A stretch of 26,242 nt of DNA from an uncultured Olsenella sp. Lineage in GTDB: Bacteria; Actinomycetota; Coriobacteriia; Coriobacteriales; Atopobiaceae. The notes under the pieces were generated by a model, which was given only the letters and a program-made list of their open reading frames with translations, was not told the origin of the DNA and did not search any database. A program made the position numbers and the translations under genes. Position 1 is the first letter of the stretch. Every line of letters begins with the position of its first letter. Of this stretch, positions 1 through 6,578 are shown one piece after another. The stretch lies in the NCBI GenBank assembly GCA_900548775.1, contig URLM01000027.1:1-26242 (forward strand). The letters run 5' to 3'.

Positions 1-161
1 GCACCGTGCTCCTTGAGGTACTTGATGGTGGGGATGGCGGCCTTGATGCGCGTGTCGTCAGTGACGACGCCGTCCTTCAGGGGCACGTTGAAGTCAACGC
101 GCATGATGATGCGCTTGCCCTCGACGTCGATGTCGCGAACGGTCTTCTTGGTGAAAGCCAT
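1..161 (-). CDS. pgk: Phosphoglycerate kinase, N-terminal fragment (cut by window edge)
   Basis: This is the first 53 codons of phosphoglycerate kinase, the cytoplasmic glycolytic enzyme that moves phosphate from 1,3-bisphosphoglycerate to ADP. The visible residues contain the family's N-terminal signature: a KTVRDIDVEGKR start, then MRVDFNVPLKDG with the substrate-binding Arg/Asp/Asn, then a TDDTRIKAAIPTIKYL segment. The ATG at 161 is preceded by AGAGGAGT at a good distance. The rest lies beyond the left edge, so completeness cannot be judged. It lies 100 bp downstream of gapA on the same strand and supplies the next glycolytic step, so the two are probably co-transcribed, with a hairpin between them that may adjust their ratio. 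Confidence 0.95.
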   Translation of the reverse strand, partial: MAFTKKTVRDIDVEGKRIIMRVDFNVPLKDGVVTDDTRIKAAIPTIKYLKEHG

Positions 162-197
162 GTTCACTCCTCTGGTTGTCGATACGTGCAAAGAACA

Positions 198-236
198 GGG
201 GCGCGGCCGCGGCCCGAAAGCTGCAAACCGCGCCCC
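198..236 (-). terminator. GC-rich hairpin between gapA and pgk
   Basis: Perfect 9-bp arms GGGGCGCGG (198-206) and CCGCGCCCC (228-236) enclose a 21-nt loop. On the minus strand the stem is followed by TGTTCTTTG, a weak T-rich tail. It could be a partial terminator or a 3'-end stabiliser after gapA that lets some transcription continue into pgk. No strong U-tract is present, so full termination is not expected. Confidence 0.5.
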
Positions 237-261
237 ATAGTTACCTCAGCGAAGCGTCGAA

Positions 262-1287
262 CTAGGCGACGAACTTCTCGAAGTACTTGATGGTGCGGAC
301 CATCTGAGAGGTGAAGGAGTTCTCGTTGTCGTACCAAGAGGTGACCTGGACGAGGCTCTGGCCGTTGCCGAGCGGGTTGACCATGGTCTGGGTGGCGTCG
401 AAGAGCGAGCCGTAGGTCATGCCAACGATGTCGCGAGAAACAATCTGGTCCTCGTTGTAGCCGAAGGTCTCGGGGATCTTCTCGGAGAAGGCCTTCATCG
501 CGGCGTTGACCTCCTCGACGGTGACCTCCTTGTCAACGACGGCGTAGAGGTTGGTGAGGGAGCCGGTGGGCGTGGGAACGCGCTGAGCTGCGCCGATGAG
601 CTTGCCGTTGAGCTCGGGGAGCACGAGGCCGATGGCCTTGGCGGCACCGGTGCTGTTGGGGACGATGTTCTCCGCGCCAGCGCGGCTACGACGGAAGTTG
701 CCCTTGCGCTGCGGGCCGTCGAGGATCATCTGGTCGCCGGTGTAGGCGTGGATGGTCGTCATGATGCCAGAGACGATGGGGGCGAAGTCGTTCAGGCCCT
801 TGGCCATGGGAGCGAGGCAGTTGGTGGTGCAGGAGGCGGCGGAGATGATGTCATCCTCGGCGGTCAGGGTCTCGTGGTTGACGTTGTAGACGATGGTCTT
901 GAGGTCGGAGCCCGCGGGAGCGGAGATGACGACCTTCTTGGCACCAGCGTTGAGGTGGGCCTGGGACTTGGCCTTGGAGGTGTAGAAGCCGGTGCACTCG
1001 AGGACGACGTCAACACCAAGCTCGCCCCAAGGCAGGTTGTTGGCGTCTGCCTCCTTGTAGATCTTGATGGTCTTGCCGTCGACGGTGATGGAGTCCTCAC
1101 CAGCGGAGATCTCGTGATCGCGGGAGTAGTTGCCCTGCGTGGAGTCGTACTTCAGCAGGTAGGCGAGCATCTCGGGAGACGTAAGATCGTTGATGGCGAC
1201 GATCTCGGAGCCCTCGTGACCGAACATCTGGCGGAATGCCAGGCGACCGATGCGACCGAAGCCGTTGATTGCAACCTTAACTGCCAT
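262..1287 (-). CDS. gapA: Glyceraldehyde-3-phosphate dehydrogenase, type I
   Basis: This 341-residue NAD-dependent enzyme oxidises glyceraldehyde-3-phosphate to 1,3-bisphosphoglycerate in the cytoplasm. It shows the Rossmann motif NGFGRIGR near residues 8-15, an acidic residue after strand 2 (INDLT, residues 32-36) fitting NAD preference, the active-site ASCTTNCLAP with nucleophile Cys153, and the HAYTGDQ segment with the catalytic histidine. Length is normal. The ATG at 1287 is chosen because AAAGGAGAA lies 6-7 bases upstream and because homologues begin at this point; the open frame runs further up to 1341 without a better start. It is followed by pgk and preceded by whiA, an arrangement common in Actinobacteria. 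The 197-bp gap before it suggests its own promoter. Confidence 0.97.
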   Translation of the reverse strand: MAVKVAINGFGRIGRLAFRQMFGHEGSEIVAINDLTSPEMLAYLLKYDSTQGNYSRDHEISAGEDSITVDGKTIKIYKEADANNLPWGELGVDVVLECTGFYTSKAKSQAHLNAGAKKVVISAPAGSDLKTIVYNVNHETLTAEDDIISAASCTTNCLAPMAKGLNDFAPIVSGIMTTIHAYTGDQMILDGPQRKGNFRRSRAGAENIVPNSTGAAKAIGLVLPELNGKLIGAAQRVPTPTGSLTNLYAVVDKEVTVEEVNAAMKAFSEKIPETFGYNEDQIVSRDIVGMTYGSLFDATQTMVNPLGNGQSLVQVTSWYDNENSFTSQMVRTIKYFEKFVA

Positions 1288-1365
1288 GCTTTCTCCTTTC
1301 GAGTGGCCGACGGGGCCTCCCCCCGACTGACCATGTAACAACGCCGAAACGTCATTGCTAGGTAC

Positions 1366-1394
1366 ATTCTACCGCACGTTTGCCAATCTAAAAC
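1366..1394 (-). promoter_or_regulatory. Candidate gapA promoter
   Basis: On the minus strand TAGAAT (1371-1366) resembles a -10 box. The matching -35 position holds a T-rich TTTTAG, a poor match, 17 bp upstream. It lies about 80 bp before the gapA ATG in the only sizeable gap of this gene cluster, and the surrounding DNA is distinctly AT-richer than the genes. This is a motif-level guess only. Confidence 0.3.
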
Positions 1395-1484
1395 GACTAA
1401 TCCGCAACGCTGGCAAAATTGTGGGGGCAAATTTGCGCGAAGTATAGTATGCGATGCAATCTACCTGCATGTTTATTAGTAAAA

Positions 1485-2453
1485 TCAACGATTTCCTGAT
1501 GTGGAAACGTTCTCAGGTTTCCCATCGTCCTCGCCGTTCACGATCTGCTCCAGCCTGAGCAGGCGGTGATACATTGCTGATTTCGAGGCCGGTGGGTCGA
1601 ACGTTTCGCCCAGCGCCGCAAGCGAGAGCTCCGGGTGCTCCCGACGGGCGACGCAGAACTCGCGAACGGCCGGCGGGAGGCGCGAGAGACCCACGAGATC
1701 GTCTGCGCGGTCGATGAGGTCGAGCTGCGCTGCCGCCGCCGAAGAGGAGCGCGCCTGGTTGGCGACCTCGGCGTTGACGCGGCGGTTGACGTCGTTCTTG
1801 ACCGACTTTCTCGCACGCGCCACCTCGACCACACGCGCCATGCGGCTTGCCCCCATCACACTGAGGAGGCTCAGGACGTCGTCGAAGCTCTTGAGGTAGA
1901 GGGCGTAGGCACCGCGACGCCGGTTGATGCGCGCGGAGATGCCGAGGGTGGAGATGACCTCGGCGAGGCCGTGGGCGAACTCCTCCCCCGTCACCGCGAT
2001 CTCGAGGTGGAAGTCCCCGCGCGGGTCGGCGATGAAGCCGCCCGCCATGAACGCGCCACGGACAAAGGCGGCACGTGCTTCTCTCGTCTTAAGGAGCCCC
2101 TCGGGCACGCCGAGCGCTATCCCGTGGCCGGGAACGAGTATGCCAAGGCTCGTAAGGTCTCCTGCCAGGCGCTCCTGCTCGGGCATCTCGATGAGGTAGT
2201 TTCTCGTCTTATGAAGGACCGAACGGCGCACGGTAAGTGAGGTCTCAAGGTCGAACACGCGGTGCGTGAGCTTGATGACGGTGCGGGCAACGGCACCGGT
2301 CTCGGTGGCGATGCGGATCGAGTAGCGCCCCGAGCCGTGGAAGCTCATGGTCCCGCAGACGCGCACGAGGGCGGAGAGCTGCGCGAGCTCTGCCATGCGC
2401 GTGGTTGGCTCGATGCGCGAGAGCTCGTCTTTTACCTGGGCAGTAAAGGACAT
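1485..2453 (-). CDS. whiA: WhiA DNA-binding regulator
   Basis: This 322-residue protein matches WhiA, a Gram-positive regulator linked to sporulation in Streptomyces and to division and chromosome segregation in non-sporulating bacteria. The N-terminal MSFTAQVKDELSR start is typical. The middle part is the degenerate LAGLIDADG-homing-endonuclease-like fold (about residues 90-215, including FVRGAFMAGGFIADP). The C-terminal helix-turn-helix carries LSLAALGETFDPPASKSAMYHR-like residues. Length is close to the family norm. The start codon follows the rapZ stop without any gap (TAAATG), and GAGGGG lies about 7 bases before the ATG, so the two are almost certainly co-translated. An organism of this kind is not expected to sporulate, so a growth or division role is more likely (inference). 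Confidence 0.95.
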   Translation of the reverse strand: MSFTAQVKDELSRIEPTTRMAELAQLSALVRVCGTMSFHGSGRYSIRIATETGAVARTVIKLTHRVFDLETSLTVRRSVLHKTRNYLIEMPEQERLAGDLTSLGILVPGHGIALGVPEGLLKTREARAAFVRGAFMAGGFIADPRGDFHLEIAVTGEEFAHGLAEVISTLGISARINRRRGAYALYLKSFDDVLSLLSVMGASRMARVVEVARARKSVKNDVNRRVNAEVANQARSSSAAAAQLDLIDRADDLVGLSRLPPAVREFCVARREHPELSLAALGETFDPPASKSAMYHRLLRLEQIVNGEDDGKPENVSTSGNR

Positions 2454-3413
2454 TTACTGCCCCTCGCCCGTCGGGGCACCCTGGTCTGGCGCTGTTGGCG
2501 CCTCGGGCAGGTCGCAGTGGAAGAGGTTCACGCGGTAGCCCTGGGCCTTGAGGTGGGCAGCAGTGGCGTTGGCGATGGCGACGCTTCTGTGCTGCCCGCC
2601 CGTGCACCCCACGGCGATGGACAGCCGCGCCTTGCCCTCGGCGACGTAGCCGGGCATGGCCACGTCGAGAAGGCGCAGCCAGGCGTCCATGAAGTCGCGC
2701 GTGATCTTGTTGTCCATGACGTAGCGGGCGACCTTCTCGTCATTGCCCGTGAGATGGCGCATCTCTGGATCGTAGAAGGGGTTGGGCAGGAAGCGCACGT
2801 CGATCATGAGGTCCGCCTCGGAGGGCATGCCGTGCTTGAAGCCGAACGAGAAGACGTTCACGTCCAGGAGCTGCTGCTCGGTGAGCTCCGAGAACGCCGT
2901 GTTGAGCCGCGTCCTTAAGGCAGATGTGCGCAGACGACTGGTGTCGATGACGAGGTCGGCCATCGAGCGGGCGTCCTTGAGCTGGCGGCGCTCGCGCTTG
3001 ATGGCGTGCTCGACGGTCTCGCCGGGAACCGCGAGCGGATGGCGGCGGCGGTTCTCGTTGTAACGGCGCATGAGGACCTCGTCGGAGGCGTCCAGGAAGA
3101 GGAGCTTGCACGAGAGCTCGTGCTCCCCGAGTTGGCGGATGGTGTCCGTGAGTTCGTCAAAGAGGCCCTGGCTGCGCAGGTCGCAGGTGACGGCCAGGTG
3201 TCGGCCCACGCCAGAGTTGATGCCCACGAGGTCCGCGAGCTGCGGGACCAGGCGCGGCGGGAGGTTGTCGATGCAGAAGTAGCCCATGTCCTCGAAGCAG
3301 TGGAGGGCTTGCGTGCGGCCCGAGCCGGACATGCCCGTGATAATCACGATGTCAGGGACGCGGTCGCGGTTCTCCGCGTCACGCAGGGTTTGTCCGGTCT
3401 TCTCGTCTGCCAT
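2454..3413 (-). CDS. rapZ: RapZ/YvcJ-family nucleotide- and RNA-binding protein
   Basis: This 319-residue P-loop protein belongs to the RapZ (YvcJ) family, which in E. coli is an RNase E adapter controlling glmS through small RNAs and in Gram-positives has a less clear role. The Walker A loop GMSGSGRT (residues 27-34) has Arg33 where E. coli and Bacillus have Lys; a G-x-GR-S/T form is, as far as I recall, usual in Actinobacteria. The FCIDNLPPRLVP segment follows, and the conserved C-terminal GCTGGQHRSVAIAN motif, part of the RNA-binding domain, is intact. The ATG at 3413 is chosen over an upstream start at 3440 because GGAGGAGGG lies just before it. It abuts whiA directly; the usual middle partner yvcK/glmR is missing. 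Confidence 0.95.
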   Translation of the reverse strand: MADEKTGQTLRDAENRDRVPDIVIITGMSGSGRTQALHCFEDMGYFCIDNLPPRLVPQLADLVGINSGVGRHLAVTCDLRSQGLFDELTDTIRQLGEHELSCKLLFLDASDEVLMRRYNENRRRHPLAVPGETVEHAIKRERRQLKDARSMADLVIDTSRLRTSALRTRLNTAFSELTEQQLLDVNVFSFGFKHGMPSEADLMIDVRFLPNPFYDPEMRHLTGNDEKVARYVMDNKITRDFMDAWLRLLDVAMPGYVAEGKARLSIAVGCTGGQHRSVAIANATAAHLKAQGYRVNLFHCDLPEAPTAPDQGAPTGEGQ

Positions 3414-3536
3414 TGGTCCCTCCTCCGCACTGGTCGGCACACATCGGCTTCAAGTATAGGGGTTGGCGCCCGGCCGGTGCGTTGGCCTCAGCGCGCATAC
3501 TTCTGGATCCGGGATTCTCGCCTACGCGGGCGCCCC

Positions 3537-3613
3537 CGCCTTGCGCACCTCTGTCCCCGCCTTGCTCCCCACTCTGCCTCCGCCTTGCGCACCTCTGCTC
3601 CCGCCTTGCGCAC
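3537..3613. repeat. Short tandem repeat, four copies, period 21-23 bp
   Basis: CGCCTTGC begins at 3537, 3558, 3581 and 3602, giving periods of 21, 23 and 21 bp. Copies 1 and 3 share the longer core CGCCTTGCGCACCTCTG. Copy 4 keeps CGCCTTGCGCAC and copy 2 has diverged. It lies about 120-200 bp upstream of the rapZ start, so it could be a set of protein-binding sites or simply a slippage repeat. Confidence 0.7.
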
Positions 3614-3619
3614 TGACTC

Positions 3620-3822
3620 GTTGTTACCGGCCCGTCTTGACCCCCTATTGTTTCCGCAGGTGAGGCCTGACGGGCAGCCACGGGCCGGTAACAACACGCA
3701 CCGCATCATTGTCGTTGTTACCGGCGCATTGAGGGGCCGCCGTTGCTATCTGGGAAAACGCTCGGGCGTCGCGACGGCTCGGTAACAAGGCCCATGGGAC
3801 CACAGGTGTTGTTGCCGAGCCG
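3620..3822. repeat. GTTGTTACCGG-ended hairpin repeats, period about 95 bp
   Basis: Forward copies of GTTGTT(A/G)CCG start at 3620, 3714 and about 3808, and reverse-complement copies (CGGTAACAA) lie in 3680-3695 and 3775-3788, so both orientations recur every 94-95 bp. The first pair is a perfect 16-bp inverted repeat (3620-3635 with 3680-3695, loop 44 nt). The reverse copy at 3775-3788 also pairs with 3809-3822 (14 bp, one G-T type mismatch), and GTCGC/GCGAC further out can extend it. The ends are conserved while the interiors differ. No transposase or target duplication is seen. Confidence 0.75.
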
Positions 3823-3978
3823 TTGGGGTGTGGCGACCATCAACTTGGCAAACGTGCTTGTGACGAGAAGAATGCGCAATGAACTCTGAGGAACGAGGCT
3901 CTGGAAGGTGCGTTTTCTCGGGGGCCCTCGGGGAGGGGGCACCGGAAGGCCCATTTGCGCAGGGGTCGGGGACGAAAA

Positions 3979-4191
3979 GCCCCCTCCGGCGAAGAATTGA
4001 CGCCGGAGGGGGCGTTATCGCAGCTACTTCGTACGAACGAGCCCCTCCGGCGAGAAATTCTCGCCGGAGGGTGAGGTTCAGACGGAATTCTGTACGAGAC
4101 CCTCGCTCTGGCGTCATTTTCTCGCCGGAGGGTGCATTCCGCAGGTGCGGGTGATGGGAACCTTCGCTCTGGCGTCATTTTCTCGCCGGAG
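3979..4191. repeat. Array 1: four palindromic hairpin units, period 61 bp
   Basis: Left half-sites CTCCGGCG or CTCTGGCG begin at 3984, 4045, 4106 and 4167, exactly 61 bp apart. Each is followed by a 9-nt loop and CGCCGGAG. Unit 1 extends to perfect 13-bp arms (3979-3991 and 4001-4013). Unit 2 is a 29-bp almost perfect palindrome (4043-4071) with 14-bp arms round one base. Units 3 and 4 are near-identical and carry one stem mismatch. The roughly 35-bp links between hairpins are related to each other (GACGGAATTCTGTACGAGA type). A degenerate unit precedes the array (from 3899). The same family recurs at 19319-19709. Confidence 0.9.
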
Positions 4192-4232
4192 GGCTCATTT
4201 CCGCAGACACGTGCGAGAAGGGGCAAGGAGGC

Positions 4233-4252
4233 GAGAAGGACCGGCGCTTCTC
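4233..4252 (-). terminator. Weak hairpin just after the oxidoreductase stop
   Basis: GAGAAG (4233-4238) and CTTCTC (4247-4252) form a 6-bp stem with an 8-nt loop, 6 bp beyond the oxidoreductase stop codon. On the minus strand there is no U-run after it. It may be a weak 3'-end structure or a remnant of a fifth unit of the adjacent hairpin array, whose expected position (4228) coincides. Confidence 0.3.
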
Positions 4253-4258
4253 ACTCCC

Positions 4259-5353
4259 CTACGCGCGCTCCTCGGGATAGACGACGCCCCACTCGCGGCG
4301 TAGGCGCGTCATGACCTGCATGACATCGGCGGCATAGTCGATAAGACCCGCCGCACAGGCGTCGCCCGCAACCGCACGCTCGAGGTCGGCAATCTCGTAG
4401 CAGAGCGCATAGCCCGAGCGACCCGCGCGCACCTCCTCGCGGCGCCCGTCCTCCGTCCACACGATGGTCGCGACATCGGCGCGGGGGTAGTCCATGACCT
4501 CAACGTAGCAGCGGTCAAAGCTCAGGACCGCGCGCTTGGGCTGCTTGGAGTGGAGCGTGAGCGAAAGGACGCCCATCTGCCCTTCCTTGTTGCGGCACAC
4601 GATGCCCGAGGTCTGGTCCACGCCCGTCGAAGCCAGGTTGGCGAGAGAGACGACCTCCGTGGGCTGGCTTGCCATGAAGAACCTCATGAGCGAGAGCGCA
4701 TAAACGCCGATGTCGAGCATCGCGCCGCCCGCGAGCTTGGGGTTGTAGAAGCGGTTGGTGAGGTCGCCGTACTCCTTGTAGCTGCCAAAGTTGAGCTGCG
4801 CCAGGTTCATGGTGCCAAACTCGCCCGCGTTGGCGCGGCGGAGAAGCTCCTGGTAGAGCGGCATGTGGAGGATGGTCGTGGCATCCATGAGCACCACGTT
4901 GTTCTCGCGTGCAAGCGCACGGGCCTCGTCGAGTTCCTCGGAGTTGAGCGTGATGGACTTCTCGCAGAGGACATGCTTGCCCGCCGCGAGCGCGCCGCGC
5001 AGGTAGCGGATGTGCGTGTTGTGCGGCGTAGTAATGTAGATGGCATCCACACTGGGGTCCTGGTAGAGCTCCTCGACGGAGTCGTACACGCGCTCCACGC
5101 CGTAGCGCTCTGCAAAGGCCTCGGCCTTCTCGCGCGTGCGGTTGGCGACGCCGCGCAGGTGGCGGCCAGAGAGGGCAAGCGATGTGGCCATCTGGTTGGC
5201 AATCACGCCGCAGCCGATGACAGCCCAGGTGAGCTGGGGTGCCGCGTAGATGTCCTTGGGGAAGGGCTCGCCGGCGACCTCGCCAAACGCCGCCTTTGCA
5301 GCAGCGGCCGCGTCGAGCGGGGCAGTCTGCTCGGAGCAGTTGTTCTCAGCCAT
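4259..5353 (-). CDS. Gfo/Idh/MocA-family NAD(P)-dependent oxidoreductase
   Basis: This 364-residue cytoplasmic protein has the two domains of the Gfo/Idh/MocA family. A Rossmann domain begins at about residue 42 with AVIGCGVIANQMA (G-x-G-x-x-A). The family's EKP motif appears as EKS in the CEKSITLN segment, and the C-terminal part has YNPKLAGGAMLDIGVYAL, which resembles the dihydrodiol-dehydrogenase/glucose-fructose-oxidoreductase-like subgroup. About 40 residues precede the Rossmann fold, an Ala-rich extension of unknown use. The ATG at 5353 has GAGAGAGGA about 6 bases upstream. It lies 66 bp downstream of nanE on the same strand, so its substrate may be an amino sugar or a sialic acid derivative. 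That is inference; the sequence does not fix the substrate. Confidence 0.88.
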   Translation of the reverse strand: MAENNCSEQTAPLDAAAAAKAAFGEVAGEPFPKDIYAAPQLTWAVIGCGVIANQMATSLALSGRHLRGVANRTREKAEAFAERYGVERVYDSVEELYQDPSVDAIYITTPHNTHIRYLRGALAAGKHVLCEKSITLNSEELDEARALARENNVVLMDATTILHMPLYQELLRRANAGEFGTMNLAQLNFGSYKEYGDLTNRFYNPKLAGGAMLDIGVYALSLMRFFMASQPTEVVSLANLASTGVDQTSGIVCRNKEGQMGVLSLTLHSKQPKRAVLSFDRCYVEVMDYPRADVATIVWTEDGRREEVRAGRSGYALCYEIADLERAVAGDACAAGLIDYAADVMQVMTRLRREWGVVYPEERA

Positions 5354-5419
5354 ACGATTCCTCTCTCTGGGGGCAGTTGGTACTTCCTAGGGACGGTCAG
5401 GACTTCGAAGGCCCTTGGA

Positions 5420-6109
5420 CTACGCCTCGATTGCGGCCTTGAACCAGCTGGTAATGCTCGTAGGATGCGTGATGGCGGTGCCCGAGACCACGGCCCACGC
5501 GCCCGCGTCGATGGCCGCGCGCGCGTCCGCCGGCGTATGGACATGGCCCTCGCAGATCACGGGAAAGCCGGGGAACTCCTTGGCGGCCTCGGCGAGAAGG
5601 GCGATGTCGGGGCCGTCGTCCAGCGTGGTGTCGATGGCGGCCTTGTTGTGCGAGAGCGTGGTGGACACGATGTCGCAGCCGCAGGCGACGCCGCGGCGGA
5701 TGTCCTCGATGGTCATGCAGTCGGCCATGACGATGGTCTCGCACTGGGCGCGCAGGTCGCGGACGGTCTCCTCGAAGGTGCGGCCGTCGGGGCGCGGACG
5801 GTCGGTGGCGTCGATGGCCACCACGTCGGCGCCGGCGTTCACGCAGGCAACGGCATGGCGCAGCGTGGGCGTGATGTAGACGCCGTCGTGGCCCTCCTTC
5901 CAGAGGCCGATGACGGGAACCTCGACGCGGCCCTTGATGGCGGCGATGTCCGAGAGGCCCTGGCAGCGGATGGCTGCGGCACCACCCAGCTCGCAGGCGC
6001 GGGCGATCTGGGCCATGGTCTCGGGGTGGCGCATGGGTTCTCCGGGATACGCCTGGACGCTAACGATGAGCTTGCCCTTGAGGGACTGGACGAGCGGATT
6101 GACAGCCAT
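5420..6109 (-). CDS. nanE: N-acetylmannosamine-6-phosphate 2-epimerase
   Basis: This 229-residue TIM-barrel enzyme converts ManNAc-6-phosphate to GlcNAc-6-phosphate, the step that brings sialic acid or ManNAc into amino-sugar metabolism. Family hallmarks are seen: LIVSVQAYPGEPMRHPETMAQIA-type N-terminus, the AAIRCQG strand, PVIGLWKEG with the likely catalytic Lys71, the VAIDATDRPRPDG loop, and VICEGHVHTP with the likely catalytic Glu188, ending in VVSGTAITHP. The start at 6109 is chosen because GAGGAG lies about 6 bases upstream; the open frame extends to 6163 without a credible start or homologous residues. No nanA, nanK or transporter lies in the window, so the pathway must be completed elsewhere. 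The Gfo/Idh gene follows it. Confidence 0.93.
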   Translation of the reverse strand: MAVNPLVQSLKGKLIVSVQAYPGEPMRHPETMAQIARACELGGAAAIRCQGLSDIAAIKGRVEVPVIGLWKEGHDGVYITPTLRHAVACVNAGADVVAIDATDRPRPDGRTFEETVRDLRAQCETIVMADCMTIEDIRRGVACGCDIVSTTLSHNKAAIDTTLDDGPDIALLAEAAKEFPGFPVICEGHVHTPADARAAIDAGAWAVVSGTAITHPTSITSWFKAAIEA

Positions 6110-6356
6110 TGATGCTCCTCTCCGCGCGGCCACCATGGTCGCGCCATTTTGGACTAGAGACAAGGCTAGCCGATGCTGAGAGCAACTGGCTCGCGAGATT
6201 CGGAGCTGGACGCTTTTGCATACTCACATCAGGCACAGCGAACCCGAGTGATATCCCACGCTGTCTCATCGGGCTCTCGCCCACCACCTACCGGAGCGCA
6301 GCCTCAGTAGAGCAGGCTTTGTCCTATTCTCAGCATCAAGCCATGAGGGAGACATG
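6110..6356. other. Divergent intergenic region upstream of nanE and of the plus-strand pair
   Basis: This stretch lies between nanE (minus) and the plus-strand small ORF and propeller gene, so promoters in both directions should be here. I could not pick a convincing -35/-10 pair for either. Base composition is less GC-rich than the flanking minus-strand genes. No repeat of the kinds found elsewhere in the window was seen. Confidence 0.5.
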
Positions 6357-6578
6357 ATGAGAGCGTATGCCATCCTTGCGCGAAGAGGTAAGCCCATCTG
6401 GTGCATCTGGTCGGGATTGATTGCAGCGCTACCTCCCCGCCAACCACTACTCACGCTCAGCCTCACCTGCGCCGCCTTGCTCGTCGGACGCACGCTCGGA
6501 GCCCAAGAACACCGCGGGTGCACCCCACCTCTGATTCAAAGGTGTGCACCCCCTTATCGCATCTGGAGGCGCAGATGA
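6357..6578 (+). CDS. Possible small basic/hydrophobic protein coupled to the propeller gene
   Basis: A 73-codon open frame (74 from the ATG at 6354) starts after GAGGGAG; the second ATG at 6357 has the better 5-base spacing. Its TGA overlaps the ATG of the next gene as ATGA, the usual sign of translational coupling. The product has a hydrophobic segment (about residues 15-48, including LIAALPP and LTLSLTCAALLVG) followed by an Arg- and Cys-containing tail. I recognise no family. The last third contains an inverted repeat (6516-6551), so the frame could be a leader region rather than a gene. Existence is uncertain. Confidence 0.3.
   Translation: MRAYAILARRGKPIWCIWSGLIAALPPRQPLLTLSLTCAALLVGRTLGAQEHRGCTPPLIQRCAPPYRIWRRR
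6516..6551 (+). promoter_or_regulatory. Imperfect hairpin upstream of the propeller gene
   Basis: GGGTGCAC (6516-6523) pairs with GTGCACCC (6544-6551), and ACCT with AGGT continue the stem after a 3-nt bulge, leaving a 9-nt loop. It ends 13 bp before the GGAGG of the next gene, so it could affect translation or be a weak attenuator. No U-tract follows. Confidence 0.3.

Larger units (their letters stand above)
3414..4258. other. Repeat-rich gene-free gap between rapZ and the oxidoreductase gene
   Basis: These 845 bp hold no gene I can support. Four repeat structures occupy them: a 21-23-bp tandem repeat (3537-3613), a family of GTTGTTACCGG-ended hairpins (3620-3822), the 61-bp palindrome array (3984-4191, degenerate flanks from 3899), and a small hairpin (4233-4252). 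Short open frames across this DNA are low-complexity and change frame from unit to unit, so they are not credible proteins. The rapZ promoter must lie in its left part but no clear -35/-10 pair stands out. Confidence 0.8.

Noticed and set aside
2454..3413. Broken P-loop in RapZ because Lys is replaced by Arg
   Set aside because: The GxGR(S/T) form is, to my knowledge, usual in actinobacterial members, so this is a lineage trait, not a defect.
3620..3695. Insertion sequence or complete MITE
   Set aside because: Good inverted ends, but no transposase and no target-site duplication are visible; kept only as a repeat family.
3979..4191. CRISPR-like array: 29-bp palindromic repeats with about 32-bp spacing (61-bp period, also at 19319-19709)
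   Set aside because: The repeats are imperfect and vary in loop and stem, the intervening links are related to each other instead of unique, and no cas gene is in the window. It is a tandem repeat family.
3746..4226. Open frames across array 1 with repeated RISRRRGSFV-like peptides
   Set aside because: The 61-bp period shifts the frame each unit, no ribosome sites precede them, and several frames on both strands are open at once because of the palindromes.
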